This document shows positions 40,364 through 48,199 of a stretch of 64,000 nucleotides of DNA, one piece after another. How positions within the stretch are numbered: the stretch's first letter is position 1; every line of letters starts with the position of its first letter. The translations under genes were made by a program, and so were the position numbers. Source of the DNA: Chryseolinea lacunae (GTDB lineage: Bacteria; Bacteroidota; Bacteroidia; Cytophagales; Cyclobacteriaceae). The stretch lies in the NCBI RefSeq assembly GCF_016735595.1, contig NZ_JAERRB010000007.1:1-64000 (forward strand), read 5' to 3'. The notes beneath the pieces are model-generated. The model worked only from the letters and a program-made list of their open reading frames with translations, searched no databases and was not told the DNA's origin.

Positions 40364-41254
40364 ATGGAAACGGAAACCAGCCCATTCTTGCAATTCTGGC
40401 ATTTAAGCATGATTATCGGCGCCATCGCCATGGTCGGCATCGGAATTTTCATCTATCTCGCCCACAACCTGCGCATTTCTACGATCCGCGACTATAAGGG
40501 GAAATATGACTTCATAAACGGTCACGAGATCAAGAGCTATAAGAAAGTGTTTCTTTGCTTTGGTGTGGCGGCCACGCTGCTCATCAACCTCTATGGCATG
40601 GGCAAATTGCACAGCATTGGAGTGTGGTTTTTTGTGCGTCTGTTCATCTCCATCGCCGGCGGAACACTGGTGGCCTATGTGGCCTTTCTGGTGCTGGACT
40701 ATTATTATCCCACCATCCTGAACCGGAAGCTGCGCAAGTGGCGCTTCATGCCCCGCAAAGGCAAAGACGGCAACCTGCTGCGCCTGCTGAGTGAGGAAGA
40801 AGAAGATGTGCATTTGGAAGAAGGTATGCGCGCCGAAGAAAATGTGTTCTCGATCGACTACGATGTGTGGATGGACGAGAAAACGGGCGATGTGAAAATT
40901 GAAAAGTATCCCGGCCACCTGCAGGCGCTTAAGTGCAACAGCTGCGGTTTCTACACCATGAAAGTGGTGCGCGAAGAAGTGACCCGCGAACCCAGCAAAG
41001 ACGCTCCGGGCGAGCTCATCAAACACTATCAGTGCTACTATTGCAAGTCGGTGCGTGCCACGGCCTTCAACATTTCTACGCGTGAGGCCGACGATTATAA
41101 GAATGTTCCCCTGAAAGCCTTCAAACGCAGCAAAAACGTTGAAATGGTGCGTCTCGAAATTCAGACCACCACCGGCAACAAGAAGTTCTTTGAATTTCAG
41201 AACATCGGCCAGGCACAAAAATTCCTGGACGAATATGACGGCGAAAAGCCTTGA
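40364..41254 (+). CDS. Membrane protein with C-terminal zinc ribbon
   Basis: The 296-residue protein has about three hydrophobic segments (residues ~14-36, 62-80, 87-112), then a basic linker LNRKLRKWRFMPRKGKDG, an acidic stretch LSEEEEDVHLEEGM, and a cytoplasmic domain with a zinc ribbon made by CNSCG (~199-203) and CYYC (~226-229). The zinc ribbon flanks resemble TPM-domain neighbours in Bacteroidota, but this is uncertain. It is a single gene; the function is unknown. Confidence 0.6.
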   Translation: METETSPFLQFWHLSMIIGAIAMVGIGIFIYLAHNLRISTIRDYKGKYDFINGHEIKSYKKVFLCFGVAATLLINLYGMGKLHSIGVWFFVRLFISIAGGTLVAYVAFLVLDYYYPTILNRKLRKWRFMPRKGKDGNLLRLLSEEEEDVHLEEGMRAEENVFSIDYDVWMDEKTGDVKIEKYPGHLQALKCNSCGFYTMKVVREEVTREPSKDAPGELIKHYQCYYCKSVRATAFNISTREADDYKNVPLKAFKRSKNVEMVRLEIQTTTGNKKFFEFQNIGQAQKFLDEYDGEKP

Positions 41255-41456
41255 GCGAGAAATGAATACGTCCGTTCCCTTCTACCACACTTGGTGGCAT
41301 ATTGGGAGCACACGTAAATCAATTTCAGCATTTTTACGTTCAGGGAATGAAGGCACAACATTTGCCTACAGTGAACAAAGAAAGATAACCACGTGAAGAT
41401 GAAACGGAGCCTGCGCTCGGCAGGCCGTCCGGCATGAAATGAAATCTATGGCAGAC

Positions 41457-43502
41457 ATGAAAAGAACTTTTTTTGCGGCGATTTTCGCCAGCGTTTTAGG
41501 CGTCACAGGCATAGCACAAGGTGCTACCGGAACCGCCGACACCACCGCACTGAAACCCAGTGCTGTCTATGGTAAGGAAGCGAAAGTGATGGCCTACATC
41601 CTCGACAACAACCACTATCGCAAAATCAATCTCAACGACTCGCTCTCTTCGGCCATCCTTGATGGTTACGTGAAAAGCCTCGACAACAACAAAACGTATT
41701 TCACCTCGGCCGACCTGGCCGCGTTTGAAAAATACCGTTTCAAAATCGACGACCTCACACGTTCCGAGAATGTGGACCCGGCCTACGAGATCTACAAAGT
41801 TTTCAAGAAGCGTTTTTCCACCCGCATGAATTATGTGATGACAAAACTCATCCCGCAGTCGTTCGACTATAGCTCGGAAGAATATTATGAAACCGATCGC
41901 GACAAAGAACCCTGGTGCAAAAACGAGGCAGAACTGGACGATGTGTGGCGCAAGATCATCAAGAGCCAGGCCCTCAGCCTGAAGCTTGCCGGCAAAGGCC
42001 AACCCGAAATTGAAAAAACATTGAAGGAACGTTATGACCGTTTCGCGAAGTCGATACAGCAGTTCAACAGCGAAGATGTGTTCAGCATGTACATGAACTC
42101 CATCACCGAAGCCTACGATCCGCACACCAGCTATTTCTCGCCCAAAGCCGCCGACCTGTTTCAGCAACAAATGAGTCTTTCGTTGGAGGGCATCGGCGCC
42201 CGTCTCCAAACCGACAACGACTATACCCGCGTGGCCGAAGTGATTACCGGTGGTCCTGCCGACAAGAGCAAACTTGTGAGCGTGAACGATAAAATTATCG
42301 GCGTGGCCCAGGGTTCCGACGGTGAAATTGTGGACGTGATCGGCTGGCGCATCGACGACGTGGTGAAGCTCATCAAAGGCCCCAAAGGCACCACGGTGAA
42401 ACTGCAGATCCTTCCCGCCGAAACGGGTGTGACAGGACCTTCGAAAGTGATCACGCTGGTGCGCGACAAAATTAAACTCGAAGATCAGCGTGCCAAGAAA
42501 AGCACCATCAACTATCAGAAGAACGGCAAGAACCTGAAGCTTGGCATCATCACACTGCCCAGTTTCTACATGGACTTTGAAGCCTACCAAAAAGGCGATC
42601 CCAACTACATGAGCACCACGCGCGATGTGGCCCGCCTCATTAAAGAATTGCAAACCGAAAAAATTGACGGCATCGTGCTTGACCTGCGCAACAACGGCGG
42701 CGGCTCACTCACCGAAGCTATCGACCTCACAGGTCTGTTCATTAAGGACGGCCCCGTGGTGCAAGTGAAAAACTCGTCGAACAAAATAGACGTGGGCAAA
42801 GACGACGATCCCAGCATCGCCTACAACGGCCCGCTGGTGGTGATGACCAACCGCTTCAGTGCCTCGGCTTCCGAAATTTTTGCCGGTGCCATCCAGGACT
42901 ATAAGCGGGGTGTGATTGTGGGTGAGTCAACCTACGGCAAAGGCACTGTGCAGACCATTGTGGACCTGAACCGCTTCATCAATGATCCCAACAACAAAGT
43001 GGGCGAATTGAAAATCACATTCCAAAAATTCTACCGTGTCACGGGCAGCAGCACGCAACACAAAGGTGTGACCCCCGACGTGGCATTCCCTACCGCCCTG
43101 GATGCCGAGCAGTTTGGCGAAAGCTCCAGCGCCAGCGCGTTGCCCTGGGATGAAATCCGTGGCACACTGTTTCAGAAGTCGACCATGGTGAACGATCGCG
43201 TGGTGGCCAACCTCAACAAGGCGTATCAGGATCGCCTCAAGACCGACGTGTCGCTGCAACGTTTTTCCGAAGACATTGCCGATATGCGCAAGGGCTATAA
43301 GGATACCAAAATTTCGCTGAACGAAACCGTGCGCAAAAAAGAAATGGAGGAGGCCGAAAAGAAGAAAGCCGCCAACGACAAGTTGGGTACCAAGATGGTG
43401 AACAAAGAAGGCAAGCCCACCAACGTGCTGGAGCTTGACGACATCTTCCTGCAGGAAGGATTGTTCGTGCTGGGCGACCTCATCAATACCAAAGTCGGAT
43501 AA
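41457..43502 (+). CDS. prc: Carboxy-terminal processing (tail-specific) protease, S41 family
   Basis: The 681-residue protease has a signal peptide (MKRTFFAAIFASVLGVTGIAQG), an N-terminal helical domain (~40-210), a PDZ domain (~220-330, LSLEGIGARLQTDNDYTRV) and the S41 core with NNGGGSL, the serine nucleophile in FSASASEIFAG and the catalytic lysine in STYGKGTVQ. A C-terminal domain of the tail-specific protease type (DUF3340-like) ends the protein. It degrades or trims periplasmic proteins from the C-terminus. ATG 41457 was preferred because it starts the signal peptide; an ATG at 41439 adds six residues. Confidence 0.93.
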   Translation: MKRTFFAAIFASVLGVTGIAQGATGTADTTALKPSAVYGKEAKVMAYILDNNHYRKINLNDSLSSAILDGYVKSLDNNKTYFTSADLAAFEKYRFKIDDLTRSENVDPAYEIYKVFKKRFSTRMNYVMTKLIPQSFDYSSEEYYETDRDKEPWCKNEAELDDVWRKIIKSQALSLKLAGKGQPEIEKTLKERYDRFAKSIQQFNSEDVFSMYMNSITEAYDPHTSYFSPKAADLFQQQMSLSLEGIGARLQTDNDYTRVAEVITGGPADKSKLVSVNDKIIGVAQGSDGEIVDVIGWRIDDVVKLIKGPKGTTVKLQILPAETGVTGPSKVITLVRDKIKLEDQRAKKSTINYQKNGKNLKLGIITLPSFYMDFEAYQKGDPNYMSTTRDVARLIKELQTEKIDGIVLDLRNNGGGSLTEAIDLTGLFIKDGPVVQVKNSSNKIDVGKDDDPSIAYNGPLVVMTNRFSASASEIFAGAIQDYKRGVIVGESTYGKGTVQTIVDLNRFINDPNNKVGELKITFQKFYRVTGSSTQHKGVTPDVAFPTALDAEQFGESSSASALPWDEIRGTLFQKSTMVNDRVVANLNKAYQDRLKTDVSLQRFSEDIADMRKGYKDTKISLNETVRKKEMEEAEKKKAANDKLGTKMVNKEGKPTNVLELDDIFLQEGLFVLGDLINTKVG

Positions 43503-43850
43503 GAAATATTCAGCATCAAAAATAAAAAAGCCCCGACGAGTCGGGGCTTTTTTTATAGGCAACAATTACCCGCATCGGGGGAGTTGAATCGGGCAACAAA
43601 TCAAAGATGGCCCATGGGTGATGGTGATACGTTTCGGGTTGTGCCTGTCATGATTTCCCAGTGAAATAATTTTTTCGGCGAAAGCCCAACCGTAGGCCTA
43701 GACCGTTGCGTATAAACTCCATCCACTGAAGAAGTTACCGCCGGCTCAAAACCCGGCAGGCCAGAACTTTGCAATTCTTGTTTTTCCCGAACCTTACAGC
43801 CTTTACTTTCCCTTTTTAAAAGCTATTTTAGGGCCCAATAGCCTAAATCC
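43503..43850. other. 348-base gap between prc and the ABCG-type gene
   Basis: It holds the prc terminator at its left end and a near-consensus promoter element GAACTTTG (43764-43771). I see no gene or other structure in the remainder. Confidence 0.5.
43525..43556 (+). terminator. Intrinsic terminator of prc
   Basis: AAAAGCCCCGAC pairs with GTCGGGGCTTTT across a GA-containing loop, flanked by A-run and a run of seven T. It starts 23 bases after the prc stop and, given the A-run, could also work in reverse. Confidence 0.9.
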
Positions 43851-46800
43851 ATGAGTGAAGAACTGCTCAAAGCCATACTCCAACTTTTTGCTATCGTTGC
43901 CCGTGAGCGCATCACCGAAGCTGAGCGCACCAACATCAAAGAGTTTCTCGGCCTGCACCTGAGCCGCGAAGCCACGGTCTATTACCTGAAACTTTTCGAC
44001 GAATTTGCCGCCACACACGAAATTGAATCGCGCCAGGAACTGAGCAGCCTCGACGCCGACACCCAGCAATTTGTGGACGACTGGGCCAAGATCATGAAGA
44101 TCGTGAAGCAGGTGAATCAGGCCCTCACCATGCAACAGAAAGTTGTCCTCATTGTAAAGATTATCGAACTGGTCTTTGCCGAAGACGAAATTTCCGACCG
44201 GCAGGGCAACCTCATCTTCTATATTGGCCAGGCCCTCAAAATCCCGCGCGCCGACGTGCAAGCCCTCAAGGCATTTGTGACGGGGCGCGATATCGACGAG
44301 CTGGCCTCCAAACAAGTGCTCATCATCGACGAAGGCTCGGGCGACTATCCCGGACCCCGCATCATCGAGAAAGACCTCACGGGCCTCATCGCCATTCTGC
44401 GCCTGCACGATGCCGACACCTATCTCGTGAAATACCTCGGCATCACCACGCTCTACCTCAACAGCATCCTGTTGAAAAGCCGGAAGATCGATGTGTTCCC
44501 TACGGGCAGCACCATCCGCGGCGACAAGGTGGGACCGATCTATTATAGCGACATCATTGGCAAGTTTTTGACCGACGCCTCGCAGGCACGTATCTCGTTT
44601 ACTGCCGACCACATCTTCTATCATTTCAAGAGCGGTCGTGCCGGCATACAGAACGTGAACATTGCCGAACAGGGCGGCAAACTTATCGGCCTCATGGGCG
44701 CGAGCGGCTCGGGCAAATCAACCCTGCTAAACGTGCTGAACGGCTCGGAGAAACCCAGCAGCGGCCGTGTGCTCATCAACGACATCGACATACACGTACA
44801 CCCCGAAAAAGTGCAGGGCATCATTGGCTATGTGCCACAAGACGACCTGCTCATCGAGGAGCTCACCGTGTTCCAAAACCTATACTACGCCGCCAAACTT
44901 TGCTTTGGCCACTATACCGAAAAGGAAACCATTGAAGTGGTGATCCGTGTGCTGGTGAACCTGGGGCTCTCTGAAATACGCGACCTGAAGGTAGGCTCAC
45001 CGTTGGAGAAGACCATTAGCGGCGGCCAGCGCAAGCGCGTGAACATTGCCCTCGAAATGCTGCGCGAACCCACCATCCTGTTTGTGGACGAACCCACGTC
45101 GGGCTTGTCGTCGCGCGATTCGGAAAACATCATGGACTTGCTGAAGGAATTGGCGCTGCGGGGGAAGATGGTGTTTGTGGTAATTCACCAGCCGTCGTCC
45201 GACATCTTCAAAATGTTCGACACGCTCATCATCATGGATGTGGGCGGGTTCCAGATTTATTATGGAAACCCGGTGGAGTCGGTCATCTATTTTCGCGACA
45301 TCATCAACGCCGCCAACAAAACACAGGGGCAATGTCCGGAGTGCGGGAACATCAATCCCGAGCAGGTGTTCAGCATCATCGAAACGCGTGTGGTGAATGA
45401 ATACGGACGCCTCACCAACACCCGCAAGGTTTCGGCAGGGCAGTGGTATCAATATTTCAAACAAAAAATCAAAGTTCCCCGTGTCGACCATGTGCAAGAG
45501 TCATTGCCCGTGGTGCAGGAAATTCCCGGAAGGCTTGCGCAACTTCAAACGTTCATCACCCGCGATGTGCTGGCCAAGCTGTCGAACAAACAATACCTCT
45601 ACATCAACTTGCTGGAAGCGCCCGTGCTGGCGTTCTTCATCGCGTTTATGGTGAAATATTATAATGTGCTCACCGACGAAAACCCGGTATATACATTCTA
45701 CAGCAACAACAACGTGCCCGTCTACTTTTTTATGAGTGTGGTGGTGGCGTTGTTCTTCGGGCTCACCATGAGTGCAGAAGAAATTTTCAGAGACCGGAAG
45801 ATATTGAAGCGCGAAGAGTTTTTGCACCTCAGCCGCAGCAGCTACCTGGTGTCGAAGGTGGCGGTCATGTTTGGCATCTCGGCCATACAAACCTTTTTGT
45901 TTTTGTTGGTGGGCAACACCATTCTGGAAATACCCCTCACAGAGATGCGCTACTGGCTCATCCTTTTTAGTTGTTCGTGTTTTGCGAATATGCTGGGGCT
46001 GAATATTTCGGCAGCGTTTAACTCGGCCGTGACCATCTACATTCTGATACCGCTGCTGGTGATACCCCAGTTGCTGCTGAGTGGTGTGGTGATCAGCTTC
46101 GACAAGTTTAATCCCCGTGTGGGCAAGCCCATTGGCGTGCCGGTGGTGGGAGAGATGATGGCGTCGCGCTGGGCCTTCGAGGCGTTTATGGTGACGCAGT
46201 TCAAGGACAACCCGTTTCAGAAACAGTTCTATGCTCTTGACAAACAACAGGCAGAGGCCGAATACAAGCGTGTGTACTACATTCCTGCGCTCGAATCGAA
46301 GCTGGCTTATGTGGTGAACAACCCGTCGAGCTGGCGCCGCGACAACAATCCGAGGGTGACACGCTCGCTGGACTTGCTGCACAACGAAATTGAAAACGAA
46401 CTGAAGTTTGTGGGCGCCGACAATTTTCCGGAATTGGAGCAGTTGCGCGTGGGCGAATTCGATTCGACCACCTATCAGAAAACATCGCACTTTCTGGCCA
46501 CGCTGAAACAATTCTACAGCATCCAGATGCAACGGGCGGGCACCGCGCGCGAAAGCCTGGTAGCCAAACTCACCGCCACTCCCGTGGAGGCTGCGAAATA
46601 TGAGCAGGTGAAACTGCGCTATGCCAACAAGTCGGTGGCCGACGCGGTAGAAAACATTGCAACATCCGACCGCATTGTGGAATACGACGGCTCGCTGGTG
46701 CAAAAGATCTATCCCATTTACCTCGACGACCACAAGCCCAAAAACAAACTGGACTTCTCGGCCAACCTATACCAACCCTCCAAACATTTCTGGGATCACA

Positions 46801-46937
46801 ACTTCGACACGTTCTATTTCAACGTGACCGTGATCTGGAGCATGACCCTGTTCCTGTTCCTTACGCTCTATTTCGACGTGTTGAAGCGCCTCATGAAACG
46901 ACTGGAGTTGCGCCGGAAATATCGCAAGCGTGACTAG
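43851..46937 (+). CDS. ABCG-type half transporter with TerB-like N-terminal domain
   Basis: The 1028-residue protein has an all-helical TerB-like domain (~1-150, with LVFAEDEISDRQGNLI), a linker domain (~150-270), an ABC ATPase with Walker A GASGSGKST (~283), signature ISGGQRKR and Walker B ILFVDEPTSG (~409), a loop with a possible zinc knuckle CPECG, and an ABC-2 (WHITE/ABCG) permease with helices from ~575 to 800. A ~170-residue soluble insertion precedes the last helix (~995). The ATPase-before-permease order is that of ABCG. It likely acts as a homodimer exporting a lipid-like or unknown substrate. It is followed by a lipoprotein and a pentapeptide-repeat gene, the former with its own promoter. 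Confidence 0.88.
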   Translation: MSEELLKAILQLFAIVARERITEAERTNIKEFLGLHLSREATVYYLKLFDEFAATHEIESRQELSSLDADTQQFVDDWAKIMKIVKQVNQALTMQQKVVLIVKIIELVFAEDEISDRQGNLIFYIGQALKIPRADVQALKAFVTGRDIDELASKQVLIIDEGSGDYPGPRIIEKDLTGLIAILRLHDADTYLVKYLGITTLYLNSILLKSRKIDVFPTGSTIRGDKVGPIYYSDIIGKFLTDASQARISFTADHIFYHFKSGRAGIQNVNIAEQGGKLIGLMGASGSGKSTLLNVLNGSEKPSSGRVLINDIDIHVHPEKVQGIIGYVPQDDLLIEELTVFQNLYYAAKLCFGHYTEKETIEVVIRVLVNLGLSEIRDLKVGSPLEKTISGGQRKRVNIALEMLREPTILFVDEPTSGLSSRDSENIMDLLKELALRGKMVFVVIHQPSSDIFKMFDTLIIMDVGGFQIYYGNPVESVIYFRDIINAANKTQGQCPECGNINPEQVFSIIETRVVNEYGRLTNTRKVSAGQWYQYFKQKIKVPRVDHVQESLPVVQEIPGRLAQLQTFITRDVLAKLSNKQYLYINLLEAPVLAFFIAFMVKYYNVLTDENPVYTFYSNNNVPVYFFMSVVVALFFGLTMSAEEIFRDRKILKREEFLHLSRSSYLVSKVAVMFGISAIQTFLFLLVGNTILEIPLTEMRYWLILFSCSCFANMLGLNISAAFNSAVTIYILIPLLVIPQLLLSGVVISFDKFNPRVGKPIGVPVVGEMMASRWAFEAFMVTQFKDNPFQKQFYALDKQQAEAEYKRVYYIPALESKLAYVVNNPSSWRRDNNPRVTRSLDLLHNEIENELKFVGADNFPELEQLRVGEFDSTTYQKTSHFLATLKQFYSIQMQRAGTARESLVAKLTATPVEAAKYEQVKLRYANKSVADAVENIATSDRIVEYDGSLVQKIYPIYLDDHKPKNKLDFSANLYQPSKHFWDHNFDTFYFNVTVIWSMTLFLFLTLYFDVLKRLMKRLELRRKYRKRD

Positions 46938-46959
46938 CCGGAATGTGCCGTCCCTTTTT

Positions 46960-46967
46960 TATTTTTG
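46960..46967 (+). promoter_or_regulatory. TAnnTTTG promoter element for the His-rich lipoprotein
   Basis: TATTTTTG matches the consensus exactly, 28 bases before the ATG, predicting a leader of about 20 bases. Confidence 0.5.
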
Positions 46968-46995
46968 CTGAACAACATCATCAGACCCCACGATC

Positions 46996-47445
46996 ATGAA
47001 CCGAAACCTGGCCATTACCTGCATCGTTGCCACACTGGCAATTGTCGCCATTGCCTGCGGCAGCAAGAAAGAAACATCCACCACCGCGGAAGCCACGCCT
47101 GCTGCGGCCGAACCTAAAGAATGGAAGGAGATGGACGACTTTCACATGATCATGGCCGAAGCGTTTCACCCCTTTAAAGACTCCGCCAACCTGGCCCCCG
47201 CCAAAGCCAAAGCCGCCGAAATGGCCATTGCCGCCGAAACGTGGGCCAACGCTCCGCTCCCCGAAAAAGTGAACAACAACGAGGTAAAAGAAAAACTCCA
47301 ACACCTGAAGACCGAAACCACGTCATTCGTGACAACAGCAAAGTCAACCGACGACAAAGCAGTGGGCGAAGCGCTGACCAAACTGCACGACCTTTTTCAC
47401 GAACTGCAGGAAGCGTGGTATGGTGGTGGCGAACATCACCACTAG
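46996..47445 (+). CDS. Small His-rich helical lipoprotein
   Basis: The 149-residue protein has a lipoprotein signal with lipobox AIAC (Cys21), an Ala/Thr/Glu linker, and a mostly helical mature domain with several histidines (DFHMIMAEAFHPF, LHDLFHELQEAWYGGG) and the terminal EHHH. The helix pattern is reminiscent of four-helix cytochrome c'-like folds, but no haem-binding CxxCH is present. Metal binding by the histidines is possible. The function is unknown. Confidence 0.7.
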   Translation: MNRNLAITCIVATLAIVAIACGSKKETSTTAEATPAAAEPKEWKEMDDFHMIMAEAFHPFKDSANLAPAKAKAAEMAIAAETWANAPLPEKVNNNEVKEKLQHLKTETTSFVTTAKSTDDKAVGEALTKLHDLFHELQEAWYGGGEHHH

Positions 47446-47511
47446 GGAATCACCATCGTTTTTATACCGCAGGCCTGACCTAAGCACCGGCCTTCGAAAC
47501 ACATTCTGGCC

Positions 47512-48069
47512 ATGCAGGACCAAACCTTCGACCGGATCGACTTCACCAGAACACCACTGGCAAAAGAAGCCTACGAGTATTGCACCTTCAACCAGTGCGA
47601 CCTGTCCAACTGCGACTTGTCCACCATAAAGTTTGTGGAATGCGAATTCAAGTCGTGCAACCTCAGCATGGCCGAACTGAAAAACGCCGCATTTCGCGAT
47701 GTGAAGTTCAGAGATTGCAAAATGCTCGGCCTGAAATTCGAAACGTGTCAGGCACTGGCCGTGTTGGTAAGCTTCGAAAACTGCATCCTCAACCATTCCT
47801 CATTTCATCATCTCAAACTGAAGAAAACGCCATTCAAAAACAGCCAGCTCCACGAAGCCGACTTCACAGGCTGCGACCTCACGGCCATTGTGTTCGATCA
47901 CTGCGACCTGAGCCGTGCCATTTTCAACAACACCATCCTTGAAAAAGCAGACTTCCGCACGGCGTATAACTATTCCATTGATCCTGAAAACAACCGCCTG
48001 CGGAAAGCGAGGTTTTCATTGCAAGGGGTGGTGGGATTGTTGGAGAAGTATGGGGTGGAAGTGGAGTGA
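47512..48069 (+). CDS. Pentapeptide-repeat protein
   Basis: The 185-residue protein is built almost completely of A(D/N)LxF-type pentapeptides (CDLSNCDLSTIKFVECEFKSC, ADFTGCDLTAIVFDHCDLS at listed positions ~28-48 and ~121-139) that fold as a right-handed quadrilateral beta-helix. The size and a short break near residue 85-95 resemble Qnr-like proteins that mimic DNA and bind gyrase, although resistance function is not implied. It ends with a helical capping segment RKARFSLQGVVGLLEKYGVE as in that group. Confidence 0.87.
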   Translation: MQDQTFDRIDFTRTPLAKEAYEYCTFNQCDLSNCDLSTIKFVECEFKSCNLSMAELKNAAFRDVKFRDCKMLGLKFETCQALAVLVSFENCILNHSSFHHLKLKKTPFKNSQLHEADFTGCDLTAIVFDHCDLSRAIFNNTILEKADFRTAYNYSIDPENNRLRKARFSLQGVVGLLEKYGVEVE

Positions 48070-48170
48070 GACAAAGCTATTGTCTATAGACGCAACGTGT
48101 GTGCTTAGCAAGACAGTTTGATCGATTGAATTGGTTGACTGTGGCAGGATCGCATGTTGGAATTGCATTT

Positions 48171-48199
48171 GATAGCGCGGGTTTGAATCCGCGTTATCT
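48171..48199. repeat. Perfect 10-bp-stem hairpin with tRNA T-loop-like loop
   Basis: GATAGCGCGG pairs with CCGCGTTATC (one G-U pair) around the loop GTTTGAAT. The hairpin overlaps the stop codon of the T9SS gene and lies 100 bases after the pentapeptide-repeat gene. No T-run follows on either strand, so it is not a standard terminator; it resembles dispersed palindromic elements. Confidence 0.55.

Noticed and set aside
45501-46733. A 410-codon minus-strand frame.
   Set aside because: Antisense shadow of the ABCG-type gene.
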